64,000 nucleotides of DNA from Leucocoprinus leucothites (Eukaryota; Basidiomycota; Agaricomycetes; Agaricales; Agaricaceae). Positions 1-10,378 of the stretch are shown here, one piece after another. A model generated the notes under the pieces. It had not been told where the DNA came from and made no database searches. It saw nothing but the letters and a program-made list of their open reading frames with translations. Position 1 is the first letter of the stretch. The number at the start of each line of letters is the position of its first letter. The DNA lies in assembly GCA_013368445.1 (NCBI GenBank), contig JAACJO010000013.1, positions 1,178,001 to 1,242,000 of the forward strand, given 5' to 3'. Made by a program: the position numbers and the translations under genes.

Positions 1-754
1 AATCGTACTCCACTTGAAGAACCGTTTGAAAGTGCTGCTGAGTGGGTCCCTTGAGAAAGGTCATTGCAGAGCTAACCTTTGCACGTTCTGTAGTGAATTG
101 TGATGGATTAGTATTGAAGTATAAGTGGCATTGAAAAAGGAACTCATCTAGTTTCTGAGGCTTGGAGCTGTCAAATGTGTCGGGCTCTTTAGCCTGAATG
201 TGTTCCATTTTAATGACAGGCTGGGGAGTATGGTTGTGATTTTCAAGATAAGTTGCAAAACAATTCATAATGTTCAGGAATCGTTCTTCAGGGTCTGGGT
301 TTTGACGATGGCAGCGATGAGGAGGCTCATCAGGCTCATCCTCTGGGTCACCTTCATCATCAGGATCATCATTGGGAGGACCTCCATTGCCATCTCCACC
401 TCCTGCATCAGCACCATCATTATCCAAATGTTCATCATCCTGACCCAAATCTTCAGGTTCAAAAAATTGGGTATTGCCCTCGGGTTCTTGTGCATTATTC
501 TCCTCTTCTTCCTTGTTGTCTTTGTTATGGTCAACACTGACCTGGTCATGCTCAGGCTGGGGTTCATCTTCTTCAGACTCGTGAATAGTCCTATGCAAAG
601 CTTCACACCCATTTCAAGGTGGACCTGAAAACCGAGGAGTAGAAGGAGTACTACCTCTACCATGAGTAGAAGGTGCGCATCGAGAGGGAAGTGGATGATT
701 CTGGACAGAAATACCATGAGTATGAGCAGTATTGCAAGTAAGTGTTGTAGACAT
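1..754 (-). pseudogene. Gypsy-A gag, 5' part, cut by window edge
   Basis: This is the N-terminal part of a Ty3/gypsy Gag (capsid/nucleocapsid precursor), reading right to left from an ATG at 754. The first ~165 residues are acidic and low-complexity (Asp/Glu/Asn/Pro-rich). They are followed by the start of a capsid domain with the motif PDTFDSSKPQKLDEFLFQC, which matches LPDTFSSSDPEKLNTFLIQC in the Gag of Gypsy-B (about 20,530). The frame holds one in-frame TGA at 614-616, probably a former CGA. The C-terminus, nucleocapsid knuckle and pol lie left of the window. Family assignment rests on the capsid similarity and is fairly firm; the start codon is a choice. Confidence 0.75.
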
Positions 755-1341
755 ATTAAGAGAACAATACCGAAAGTTGGGAATTCTGAATATACTGTCA
801 AGATTTGCAAAATACCGGCACTTACTAAGCACGCAAAAGTTACGGAGAGATTGGTTGTTGGCTTCAGCATATGTGCTGCACCCTTCCGATATCGTGTCGA
901 CTGATTTGGTCTATGAGGAAGATGACAGACAGTGCGAATTGGAATTCAATACTGAAGGAATAATGGACAGAGAATTCAGAGTGGAATCTTAGTTGATATT
1001 CAGAATGAATAATACATGAGCTAGTAGCGACATATTTAAGATAATGCGAAATTGGACAAATAACATGTAAATATCATGAAGCTCACAATGCAACAATAAA
1101 CGAATAAACAGATAAATGAAAAGTAAATAGACAACAACAAATGCGACGCGATGGAGAATGATAAACATAAATGGAATGGCAGAAACGAATATGAGCGCAA
1201 ATGAAAGGAGGATAGAATGATGAGTGGAGACAGGCTGCGAAATATTTATAGAAATGATTGATAATGAAAAATCGCAGGAATCAGAAATCAAAAAAATAGT
1301 CGGAGATCAAATCAGAGAGGTTGCGATCGCAGATCGTGACA
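755..1341 (-). other. Gypsy-A leader and candidate 5' LTR
   Basis: No coding sequence is visible. On the minus strand the segment starts TGTCACGATC at 1341, exactly where similarity to the LINE ORF1 (1,342-2,311) stops, and runs into the Gypsy-A gag start. A TG-starting segment upstream of gag fits a 5' LTR plus leader. The part 990-1,290 is much richer in A+T than its surroundings. The inner LTR edge and primer-binding site cannot be fixed because the other LTR is outside the window. Confidence 0.4.
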
Positions 1342-2311
1342 TTAGTGCAGACAGCATGTGCAGTGCATGACTCAGTGGCTTTGTTGGAATGCCAGGTGCG
1401 GTCAAACCTGTTTCTCCAGAAAGGACATTTAGTGTCATTAGTGTGATGATTACCTTTACAGTTGAGACACTTGAAATTCTCAATGTGGGGGCAGAAAACA
1501 CCATGAGGAGTGGCATTGCAAGGGGGGTTGGATTTAGGGTTAGTCTTGCAGCACCGGGCCATGGAGTGATGGTTCTCAACATGATGAGGGCCACCACAGA
1601 TTTGACAGTGAGCACCAAGGGCATGACATGCATGAGTGGGGTGGCCCCACTGCTAGCAATTTCTGCATTGCACCACACCAGGGTGCATACTGGTAACATG
1701 GATAGTGCCAATATGTCAGCCAAAGTTGATAGTACAATTAACCAATGTCTTGGCCTTGGTACCATTCTGGGAGTCCTAAATGTCGAACCACACAATAGCA
1801 GTGTCAGACTTTGGGGAGGCTTTCATAACACGAGGGCAGGCAGCAAGAATGACATTCTTGAAGAGAGGGGATTGACCTAGGGCTTGCTCAACAAATGCAG
1901 GGAAAAGAGGGTTGGATGAATTGGCTACCCAATATGGGATGCCAACAATTTTAAGGAAGGATTTTGATTGGGGGAGACAGGGCCCAATAGAGATAGTATC
2001 TCCAAGTTGCCAGGCTTTTTTCAGCCAGGATTTGATAGTGTCAAGGCTGATAGATGTAGCGACACCTGATGTGGCAATGGAGATGCTATTATATAACTCA
2101 CAGACAGATTCCATGCAAAGTTTGGATTGGATGGCAATAAGACTGCAATTACAGAATTTGGCTGCTTTGTTGAAGTCTTTGATGGAGTCAGCAATAATGT
2201 TGCCCTCAAAAGGAATAAGGACTTGATGGTGAGTAGGGCTGTGGGTCATCATTTTGGGTTTAGCACATTGAGCACTTGAAGTTGAAGATTTGGGTGCTTG
2301 AGGTTGGGCAC
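1342..2311 (-). pseudogene. L-1: LINE-A ORF1 C-terminal half, decayed
   Basis: Right to left this encodes the conserved RNA-binding half of LINE-A ORF1p. It has the RRM-like stretch (SFLKIVGIPYW, AIVWFDI) followed by zinc knuckles CQICGGPHHVENH and CLNCKGNHHTNDTKC. It aligns with about 39,885-40,850 of the full-length L-8. The Trp codon after WFDI has become TAG near 1,775, and a second Trp in the first knuckle region is also a stop. No poly(A), ORF2 or target duplication is present. It is a fragment caught between Gypsy-A and an LTR-like segment. Confidence 0.8.
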
Positions 2312-2576
2312 TGTTATGGCCCAAATGTTATAGTGATGCCAGCCTGGTCCTAAGCTGGCGCAATAAGTATCAAGTAGATCTTATCAAAGGGGACTCCTTC
2401 TTGGTAAGCAACAAAGTCATTTACAAAGTCAGAGTTATAATATGGCAATTATAGAGTTAAGACTTTAGTAATTGAGATCTTAGGGCTTAAGTTCAATTTG
2501 ACTTTGTTTAGATAAAGGCTCATATTGAGTCTCCACCTAACCAAGTAGAAACAATGTTTCTCCTTGGTAGATGTCA
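2312..2576. repeat. Candidate solo LTR of an unidentified family
   Basis: This 265-bp non-coding block starts TGTTATGGCC and ends GTAGATGTCA (TG...CA). It begins exactly where the LINE ORF1 homology ends and stops 2 bp before a gypsy-type LTR. It matches no other segment I recognise in the window. No 5-bp target duplication can be shown because the right flank is another LTR. It could also be part of an unrelated element. Confidence 0.35.
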
Positions 2577-2578
2577 AT

Positions 2579-3209
2579 TGTTAAGTGCGCAAACGCTATG
2601 GATAGGGAGCCGATGTCAAGGACCAGGTGGACAGAGGTGTGACAGAGAGAAAGCAGGAGCCAGTCCTTGGACGCGGAAGCGGGTCGTGGCCTCAACTTAT
2701 GTGTTGTGCCAACTACTGATGCTTGACCCAGATTTCAGACAAGATAAGAGAGCAGAGGACGAACAGAGAGCAGAGGACGAACAGAGAGCAGAGGACGAAC
2801 AGAGAGCAGAGGACGAACAGAGAGCAGAGGACGAACAGAGAGCAGAGGAAAGTAGCATATTGCTAAGTTGATTATCAGACTGAAGAATCCAAGTACAAAG
2901 TCGCACTACTTATATACGATGCAGAATATAGGATCGGATAAGGAAAAAAAGCAAAGTAGTAAACAGAGAAATAATCAAAGTGGAGTCTGCAAATTTTACA
3001 AGGCTAGAAGATAGAAAATTTACTATTAAACAGTTGTCAGAAAATTTCGACAAGGCAGTATGAATTAATAAAATGGAAGATGTCAGAATAAGTCTGAAGA
3101 TGAAAGACTGATAAAAACTGAGGTAGCCAATATGCGAAAGCAGATAGGAGTTCATGAAAATAATACCAAGTTTGAACCATCAGCCGTTCTTGAGGTTTGG
3201 CTCATGACA
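2579..3209 (-). repeat. Gypsy-B-type LTR, solo, with expanded tandem repeat
   Basis: This segment starts TGTTAAGTGC and ends GGCTCATGACA on the plus strand, so in the element's own direction it reads TGTCATGAGCC...TTAACA. It matches the two 559-bp LTRs of Gypsy-B along its length but is 631 bp long, because an 18-bp unit is repeated more often. No internal region or matching target duplication is seen (flanks TCAAT and GGAAT), so it is a solo LTR with an altered flank. Confidence 0.85.
2750..2850. repeat. 18-bp tandem repeat inside a gypsy LTR
   Basis: Five head-to-tail copies of GAACAGAGAGCAGAGGAC (2761-2850) follow a partial unit. The other gypsy LTRs in the window (9,448, 10,748 and 21,188) carry only one to two units at the same place. 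The open reading frame across it (Ala-Glu-Asp-Glu-Gln-Arg repeats) is a by-product of the repeat, not a gene. Confidence 0.9.
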
Positions 3210-6200
3210 GGAATGCTCTCCACTCATCATATAACTCTGTGTCAGGTTGACCAGTAAGCCCTCATGTTCTGAATGAAATGAAATCTCTCCCTCCCTGTTC
3301 CTGGGCTGACTTCTCAGCTCTGGAACTCACCAACTCCCTTTTGTCTTGTGCTAACTCTTCAGCTCCTGGTCCTGATCATATCTCCTGGAAACATCTAAAG
3401 TCTATCATTGCCCATGATGACTGCCTCAAGAACATTTTACTCATTGCCAACATATGTGTATGTCTTTCTCACTGGCCAAGTCACTTCAAAGACTCAGTCT
3501 CTATCATCATTCCCAAGCCAAATAAACTGGCCTATGATACCCCTAAAGCATTTTGTCCCATTGTTCTACTAAACACTTTAGGTAAACTAATCAAAAAGAT
3601 GATCACATGCCACATGCAATTTGAAGTGGTCTCTTCAGGAGCTCTCCACCCAAATCAAATGGGCAGGGTTATTCAATGCTCCACTGAGGATGTAGGTGTT
3701 TTCCTCACTCACATCATTTGGGCTAGGTGTGTCAGATGTGCTCTGGACAGTCTACAAGTATTTGTGATTGATTTGTTGATATGTGAACTTAGAGTTGATG
3801 TAGAGGTTGCTTAGTCAGTTGTAGATCACCTGACTGCATGTTCAACTCTCCTGTGGATGCTTTCTTGACTCTCAGTCATTTACAGTTGTCCACAGGTGAG
3901 TACAAGTCTCTATCTTGTTAATACAGTCATTTACAGTTGTCCACAGATTCCTGTGTGAGTTGTGAGCTCCCCGGGCGATTTCTCTGGTTTCTAGGACCTC
4001 CTACATGTCCCCTGTGCATCACCTTATAACAGGGTGGGCCAAAGGTATGATCACTAGTGTTTGCACTTTTGACATCACCCAATTCTTTCCCTCTCTGAAT
4101 CACAATATTTTCATTGACATCTTACAACACCAGGGGTTCGCCCCAGAAATCATTAAGTTCTTTTCCCACTACCTCATAGGTTGCTCTACTCAGTTTATGT
4201 GGAATACCTTCTTGTTGGATGCCCATGATGCAGATGTTGGCATTGGGCAAGGATCTGCACTTTCCCTTATACTCTCAGCACTCTATTTAGTGCATCTCAT
4301 GTTCATGTTCGGCCAATGCACTCATCTGCAATCTATTTCCTCCTCCCTCCTATCCTTTGTTGATGATGGGCTTTGTATTTCTCAAGCAAAGAACTATACT
4401 GACACTATTTCTTCCCTTAAATCAGCATACTCCATCATCACCTCCATATGCACCAACCTCAGACTAGTTGTCGAACATGACAAATCCGAGGTCTTCTATT
4501 TTTCTTGACATCACAATGATTCCAATCCCCCACTTGACTTATCTAACATCAGTGGCCTCCTCCTTCATCCAAAACTCTTCTGGAGATACCTCAGCTTTTA
4601 CTTTGACCATCAACTCTCATTCCAAGAGCATGTTCAGTACTACTCCACCAAAGCATTATCCATGGTTAAAGCTATGGGTATGCTAGGTAACTCAACCTGT
4701 GGTCTACTTCCCCTCCAAAAACAACTTCTTTATAGGTCATGTGTCATCTCTGTGGCAACATATGGCTTTCACCTATGGTACTTTGAGGGCACCCATAACA
4801 AGGTGCTTCTCAAGTCCCTCTCCTCTATGCAAAGGCACCCAGCTCTTTGGATAACTGGTGCCTTCCACACTTCTCCATCTGGTGGCACTGAAAGTATTGC
4901 AGGACTTATTCCCATCCACCTTCATCTATGTAAACTAGCTATTCATTCTTCACATTGAGTCACCACTCTACCTTCCAACCATGCATTATGTTCTCTGTTA
5001 TCTGATCATTTCTCTCTTGATTCTTTCCCCTATCCCCAATCGCTTTGCCTTCTCACTCCAGTTAAAAAAGCTAAAGTCAAAGGCCCTATTGTTGATGTAG
5101 ATAATTCTCTTCCTCATCTCTCTGACTCCTTCTCTCCTTTCACCCCCAAATCCAAGCCTGGGTCTTGTCTCATGGATATCTTCCCTGATTCCATTCATTT
5201 TCATCCTTGTAATCACTCAGACAAACACAAGATGTATAAACATGTATTGTCTCTTGACTCTGTTTTTTCCTCTTCTTCTTCTGATCATACTTGTATATCA
5301 GTTGTTACTGACACCTCTGTTCCACTTGTAGGTTCCCTTCAGGTGGTTTTGGTAGCACATTTATATCACAGCAGACAACAAGTGTCCTATACAAAACAGG
5401 CAAGTGGCCAGGCATCTTCCACAGATGCTGAACTCTATTCCATTCACATTGGCATCACTAAATCCATATCCCTCCAGTGCAATAAAATCATTCTCATCAC
5501 CAATTGTCTCCCAGCAGCCAAGTTGGTGGTCAACCCTTCTATTCACTCAAGTCAATCACACTCTATCCATGTCTGCCAACTCTTATCCGACTGGCTCACA
5601 GCCAAACCCTCCTGATCCATCAACTTTTGGGATGTACTATCAAAGTGGGGTTGGAAGCCCCACCTCAAAGTCCACAATGATGTCACTACCACACACATAC
5701 ATGCCCCTCCCCACATGGGTGCTACTCTCAATTTCCTGCGACGCAAAGCCACCAACAACTGCCAGAAGTCCTGGGAGTCTACATTTTGGAAGAAGAGGTA
5801 CCACAGCAACAGTTTCCTTCTATCAAAAAAGAATCGCAAGTTCCTTATCCCCACATATGTCAAGGGAGGTACTTGGCTCCCTCTAGCCAATGAGTCTCTG
5901 TCATTATGTGCACGCATGACTCAAGCTATCCTTAATCATGCTCCCATTGGAGCTTTTTGTGAAAGATTCTTTTCCCTCAAACCCATATCCTGTCGCTGTG
6001 GCCACCACTTGGAAACACAACATCATATCTTATGTTACTATCCTCTATACCCCATCCACACCCAATGGGTACAATGCACATTCCCTCAATATGAGTTCCT
6101 TGTTGAGTTCTTGAAAAAGAACCCAGCTGGTTTTGCCTTCACCAATTATGATATGTGTCTACTGCCACTTCAAGCCCCTGTGCCTGCCAAACCAAATGAA

Positions 6201-6262
6201 GGTGAACTATATTCTTTCATCTCCTCTCTTCTCTTCTCTCTTGAGTCCAATCTCTGTGTATA
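3210..6262 (+). pseudogene. LINE-A ORF2 remnant in L-2 (RT, RNase H, CCHC)
   Basis: This is the remnant of the LINE-A polyprotein that would copy the element's RNA at a nicked target. RT motifs are visible: SIIIPKPNK upstream of the copia LTR, and GQGSALSLILSALY and the catalytic box FVDDGLC after it. Then come RNase H pieces (SVVTDTSVPLVGS, TDAELYSIHIG) and a C-terminal cysteine/histidine box (CRCGHHLETQHHILCYYP). The frame is broken by the LTR, by frameshifts around 4,500-4,660, and by several stops. The APE endonuclease domain is missing through 5' truncation. Confidence 0.85.
3728..4031 (+). repeat. Copia solo LTR inside L-2
   Basis: It starts TGTCAGATGTGC and ends CTTATAACA. It is nearly the same as the 302-bp 3' LTR of Copia-C (27,731-28,032) and lies in the opposite orientation. 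It interrupts the RT reading frame between the codons for Ala and Gly-Trp-Ala-Lys. Inside it is a direct repeat of CATTTACAGTTGTCCACAG, about 60 bp apart. A clean 5-bp duplication could not be shown here (CTAGG against GGGTG). Confidence 0.9.
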
Positions 6263-6899
6263 ACACCTTGTTTTATAGTCTCTCTTGAGTCTTCTCTATT
6301 TTACTGGACTAATCATGTATAGTCTTTGTCTTAAGCAGTCTTTGACCACTTTGTGTACCCCAGCTTGCTGTAGTATACTGTCTGTTTGTATTATTTAGTT
6401 GAAAGCAGACTGCAATTGAGCACCGCTATATAAATTCATTGGTTTAAAATAAAATAAAATAAAAAAGAAGGAGGGAGTCTAGACTCTACTAACATGGCTG
6501 TAATGCGTTCCCCCATAGTCCTGTTGGCTCTCTCAGCTAGACCATTCTGCTGGGGCCTGTTGCAAGTGGAATGACACCTCTTAATGCCACAGTTCTTGGT
6601 AAACTGCAAAAATGCATTGGACATGTATTCACCACCTTTATCATCCTGTAGAGCATGAATTTTCGCTCCTAGCTGGTTCTCAGCCCAAGCCTTGTACTCC
6701 TTGAATGCTTCAAAGGCTTCTGACTTGGCCCTAAGCAGGTAGACAGCTCAAAAACATGTAGAATTGTCAATAAACGTCATCCAGTACTTGTAGCCACTGT
6801 GGGTAGGCACTGGGAGCAGTCTATTGAGGTCTGAGTGCACCAACTCGACTGGGGAGTGATTGTGGTTGGCTGAGGGCAGGAAAGGAAGGGAGTGCATCT

Positions 6900-7211
6900 G
6901 TCTATTAGAATAAATGTAGTCTATGGTGACAATCTGTCAGTGCTAGAGAATGAGTCTATGGGCCTAGAGATTCCAGGTAAGGGATGATGTATTCAAGGTG
7001 GAACACGACAAGGTGATAACCTTGCCATGTTCATAACTATATACAACAATGCACAGACCAACTATACAGTACCAAAACAAATATTAATGAACATAGGAAC
7101 AAACATATACAAAGGTGTATACATAGAATGATAATAGAAATAGTTAATGGCCAAGGACCCTGAGACCCCCGAGAGGACCAAACATGGCCAAGATGGCCAA
7201 CTTACCTGAGA
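6900..7211. other. Unidentified segment replacing part of Copia-D pol
   Basis: Similarity to Copia-C stops after GAGTGCATCT and resumes at CTTGAGTCTAAAGGCC. Between these points Copia-C has about 247 bp of pre-integrase sequence (about 31,000-31,246), while here there are about 312 bp of unrelated, A+T-rich sequence starting TGTCTATTAG. I see no long ORF, terminal repeat or target duplication. Confidence 0.5.
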
Positions 7212-8074
7212 AGACCTTGAGTCTAAAGGCCATAGAGTGGGAAGAAATGGATATATTGAACCCCTTATTTTGTGTGAGGTATAGACAAGACAGGAGATTA
7301 CTCCAGAGGTCTAGAACATGCAGTTCACATGAAAACTCGACCGCTCCAGCCATTTTTCTGCCCATAACAGGCTGAAAGACCACTGAACCCATCCCAGCTG
7401 AATATATGACAGAGTTGTCTGCTAATCCTATTGGTATGTGACAGGGGGTATATTTCTTGAACTAATGATGGTGTGGGGTCATATGTGATGTAGCACCTGT
7501 GTCTGCAATCCAATGGAAGTCAGCATCGAGCTGGAGGGGTGGAGAAGAGGCTGGGGAAGTGGGGGAAGTGATGGGAGTGGAGGGAGAGCTTGTACTTGCA
7601 TTTCCAGCAAATTCTGTGACTCTGCTCGCTTCTCCGGATGCTGGAGGGGCAGGGGAGCCATCGGAGTACTCCTGGGCCTTGTTGGCATGGTTTCCACGTC
7701 ATTTGGACTGGGGGGGGAGCATTCTGAGTGTCCTCTTGGGCCTTGAGGCGATCCTTGTCCTTTCTCCAGCATTTGGCCTCTGTATGACCAGTTATGTGAC
7801 ACCAGCCACATGGATCGGTTGATTTTGCCATTTTGAGGACTCTGGAGGCAGCAGAAAATGCAGAGGAGGAAGAGGGAAGGTCTATGGCCCTCCTGCAACA
7901 TTGGGTGTCCTCAGTGACAAAGGCCTGATGCACAGCAGCCTTGTCAAGTTTGTCCTTGAGGAGGAGGGAGGAAATGAAGGAGGAGTACTCCTCAGTGGGC
8001 AGGGCTCAGATTAGAGCCATAGAAGCAAGCTCCTCATCCAGGCCTTTGAGGTCAAAGTCATCAGAGCAAAGATT

Positions 8075-8376
8075 TGTCAGATGTGCTCTGGACAGTCTAC
8101 AAGTATTTGTGATTGATTTGTTGATGTGTGAACTTAGAGTTGATGCAGAGGTTGCTTAGTCAGTTGTAGATCACCTGACTGCATGTTCAACTCTCCTGTG
8201 GACGCTTTCTTGACTCTCAGTCATTTACAGTTGTCCACAGGTGAGTACAAGTCTCTATCTTGTTAATATAGTCATTTACAGTTGTCCACAGATTCCTGTG
8301 TGAGTTGTGAGCTCCCCGGGCAATTTCTCTGGTTTCTAGGACCTCCTACACGTCCCCTGTGCATCACCTTTTAACA
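8075..8376 (+). repeat. Copia solo LTR in Copia-D gag, with target duplication
   Basis: This 302-bp LTR runs TGTCAGATG...TTTTAACA and is flanked by a perfect 5-bp duplication AGATT (8,070-8,074 and 8,377-8,381). The uninterrupted sequence is seen in Copia-C at about 32,330. It is therefore a genuine insertion of a copia element into another copia copy, later reduced to one LTR by LTR-LTR recombination. Confidence 0.95.
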
Positions 8377-9209
8377 AGATTTTAGATTTGCTTCATGCTC
8401 TCCTCAACCCTGTTGATCAGGGACTGCAGGGACTTGTCCTCAGCCTTCCTGATGTTGAAGAGGTTGTCATAGGCATTGAAACGAGTGCCAGGACACCTCT
8501 GGAGGTGCACAGCTTGCAAATCTGTCCACATCTTGACAGGATCATCCCTATCAGTGAAGTGAACCCTCTGGTCCAGTTCCACCATGAGATAAAGCCAGCC
8601 AGCAGCCTTGTCAGTCTTTGCATTCCAGGCCTCCCTTGAGTCAAAGGTGGCTTGGATAGTAGGGAAAGGAATCTCAGGCTTTAGGAGTTCACCCTTGACC
8701 AGTCTCCATAAGCCAGAGGCCTGGAGCCATGCCTGCATCTCGCCTGCCCAGGTAGAGTAGTTAGTGGCATTGAGCTTGTCAAAGTTGGGGCCAGAGGAAG
8801 ACATCTGGGCAGACTAGGAAGCTGAAATGCAGTGTAGGGTGACGAGGAAAGGGTTGGTGGTCGTGTAATGAGGGATATATGTGGCAAACAGTGGGATCAA
8901 TGGACTGGTGAAGTTCAGAGTGGAACAGAGCAACAGTTGGCATGGGAGGAGCAGAGGAATATTAGGATTAGAATAGAGTGATTAGGAATGGAAGTGGGAT
9001 AGTGGAACAAGAAATGGTCGGAACGTGGCAAAACTTGGTGAAGTCATGGAGACACGCAAGATTGATGGGTGTGCATGGAGGTGACCAGAGTGATGTGAAA
9101 ACGAAGGAGAAAACACAAATACAGTGGATAGGAGAAGAGGAAGACAGTTGAGGAAGAAATGGAGCAAAAGTTGTTGTCTGAGGCTTCTAGAGGCCGGGGC
9201 CCATAACCC

Positions 9210-9447
9210 GTTAGAAGGTGATGCACAGGGGATGGGTAGGAGGTCCTAGAAACTAGAGAAATTGCCTAGGGAGCTCACAACTCACACAGGAATCTGTGGA
9301 CAACTGTAAATGACTGAGAGCCAAGAAAGCGTCCACAGGAGAGTTGAACATGCAGCCAGGTGATCTACAACTGACTAAGCAACCTCTGCATCAACTCTAA
9401 GTTCACACATCAACAAATCAATCACAAATACTTGTAGACTGTCCAGA
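9210..9447 (-). repeat. Copia-D 5' LTR, truncated
   Basis: On the plus strand it runs from TTAGAAGGTGATGC to GACTGTCCAGA, where a gypsy LTR begins; the last part of the LTR (GCACATCTGACA in Copia-C) is missing. One of the two internal CATTTACAGTTGTCCACAG repeats and the spacer between them are also missing, as expected from recombination between the repeats. Next to its inner edge, in the element direction, is GGGTTATGGGCCCC (about 9,196-9,210), a candidate tRNA primer-binding site. Confidence 0.8.
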
Positions 9448-10019
9448 TGTTAAGCGCGCAAACGCTACGGATAGGGAGCCGACGTCAAGGACCGGTTGGA
9501 CAGAGGTGTGACAGAGGTAAGGCAGGAGCCGGTCGTCGGACGCGGGAGCGGGTCGTGGCCTCAACTTATGTGTTGTGCTGACTACTGACGCTTGACCCGG
9601 ATTTCAGACTATATAAGAGAGCTGAGGACGAACAGAGAGCAGAGGAAAGTAGCGTATCGCTAAGTTGATTATCAGACTGAGGAACCCAAGTACAAAGTCG
9701 TGCTACTTATATACGATGCGGAATATAGGATCGGATAAGGAAAACAAACAAAGTAATAAACGGAGAAATAATCAAAGTGGAGTCCGCAAATTTTACAAGG
9801 CTAGAAGATATAAAATTTACTATTAAACGGTTGTCAGAAAATTTCGACAAGGCGGTATGAATTAATAACATGGAAGATGTCAGAATAAGTCCGAAGGCGA
9901 AAGACCGATAAAAACCGAAGTAACCGATATGTGAAAGCGGCTAGGAGTTCATGAAAATAATACCAAGTTCAAACCGTCAGCCGTTCTTGAGGCCCGGCTC
10001 GTGACACCCTCCCCCTTTG
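9448..10019 (-). repeat. Gypsy-C 3' LTR with polypurine tract
   Basis: The LTR occupies 9,448-10,006 (559 bp; in element direction TGTCACGAGCC...TTAACA). Directly next to it, 10,007-10,019 reads CAAAGGGGGAGGG on the minus strand, a good polypurine tract for plus-strand priming. So this is the 3' LTR of a minus-strand gypsy element whose internal part is lost: LINE ORF1 sequence follows at once. It lies inside the Copia-D 5' LTR. It keeps more CpG than the other gypsy LTRs here. Confidence 0.85.
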
Positions 10020-10201
10020 TTGTGTGCCAGGCAAGCTCATGCTCATGATACTTACCAAGGTTTGGACACCACCCCTAAAGCCATCTCAAGAACAGCGTCT
10101 ATGAGTGCATATGATGGCTTTAAATCACCTATTCTCTTCTGCCCTTTTGGTGAGGGGTTCCTAGGTGAGTTCAAATAACCTGATCCTTTGAACTTGAACT
10201 C
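10019..10201 (+). pseudogene. L-3: LINE-A ORF1 N-terminal fragment
   Basis: It matches about 38,455-38,640 of L-8 ORF1 (CTCATGCTCATGAT against CTCGTGCTCGTGAT, then the stretch coding for Ala-Tyr-Asp-Gly-Phe-Lys-Ser-Pro). Almost all differences are at CpG sites of L-8. It is too short to code for anything and is joined directly to a gypsy polypurine tract on one side and a poly(T) on the other. Confidence 0.75.
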
Positions 10202-10378
10202 TTTTTTTTTTTAAAAAAAAATCAAATCAATGAATTTATATAGTGGTGCTCAGTTGTAGTCTGCTTTCAACTAAATAATACAAACAGACAGTACACTACA
10301 GCAAGCCGTGGTACATGAAGCAGTCAAAGACCACTTAAGACAAAGACTATATACAATTAGTCCAGTGAAATAGAAGAT
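10202..10378 (-). mobile_element. L-4: LINE-A 3' end only
   Basis: A poly(T) (10,202-10,212) is followed by the reverse complement of the LINE-A 3' UTR, including AATTTATATAGTGGTGCTC and the terminal hairpin. It stops at a gypsy LTR at 10,379. This is a severely 5'-truncated insertion or a remnant; no coding sequence is left and no target duplication is visible. Confidence 0.85.

Larger units (their letters stand above)
3210..6466 (+). mobile_element. L-2: LINE-A copy, 5'-truncated
   Basis: This copy carries LINE-A from within ORF2, upstream of the RT, to the 3' end. It ends with the LINE-A terminal block CGCTATATAAATTCATTGG and an A-rich tail of the form (AAAAT)n at 6,444-6,466. The right flank is the Copia-D integrase gene; the left flank is a gypsy LTR, so the 5' target duplication is lost. 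A copia solo LTR (3,728-4,031) splits the RT region. The copy is strongly CpG-depleted against L-8. Confidence 0.9.
6467..8804 (-). pseudogene. Copia-D gag-protease-integrase remnant
   Basis: Gag starts at the ATG at 8,804 (MSSSGPNFDKLNATNYSTWA), a typical fungal copia Gag N-terminus, and continues through KMWTDLQAVHLQRCPGTRF. The CCHC nucleocapsid knuckle CGWCHITGHTEAKC lies near 7,790-7,835. A copia LTR splits gag at 8,075. The protease/pre-integrase part lies at 7,212-7,560. Integrase core residues such as PQQNGLAERANRTMGE are at 6,500-6,620. About 250 bp of the normal pre-integrase region is missing and replaced by other sequence (6,900-7,211). Several stops make it inactive. Confidence 0.85.
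6467..9447 (-). mobile_element. Copia-D: partial Ty1/copia element
   Basis: Right to left: partial 5' LTR (9,210-9,447), primer-site region, leader, gag, protease and the first part of integrase. It is cut on the left by the L-2 insertion in the integrase. It matches Copia-C nearly base for base over the shared parts, but with many CpG changes, a solo copia LTR in gag and a foreign segment at about 6,900-7,211. The remaining pol and 3' LTR are not found to the left of L-2. Confidence 0.88.

Noticed and set aside
274..870. A long open frame on the minus strand over Gypsy-A gag
   Set aside because: It is a shadow. The neighbouring frame, with one TGA at 614, holds the capsid motif that matches Gypsy-B.
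2750..2850. Short regular repeats that could suggest CRISPR
   Set aside because: Units are contiguous with no spacers, and the context is a eukaryotic LTR.
2554..2871. Open frame with Ala-Glu-Asp-Glu-Gln-Arg repeats
   Set aside because: It lies in the LTR and comes from the 18-bp tandem repeat. The same frame in other LTRs has no conserved protein.
3723..4036. A 5-bp target duplication around the copia LTR in L-2
   Set aside because: Only about three bases overlap (AGG and GGG) and the rest does not match the empty site.
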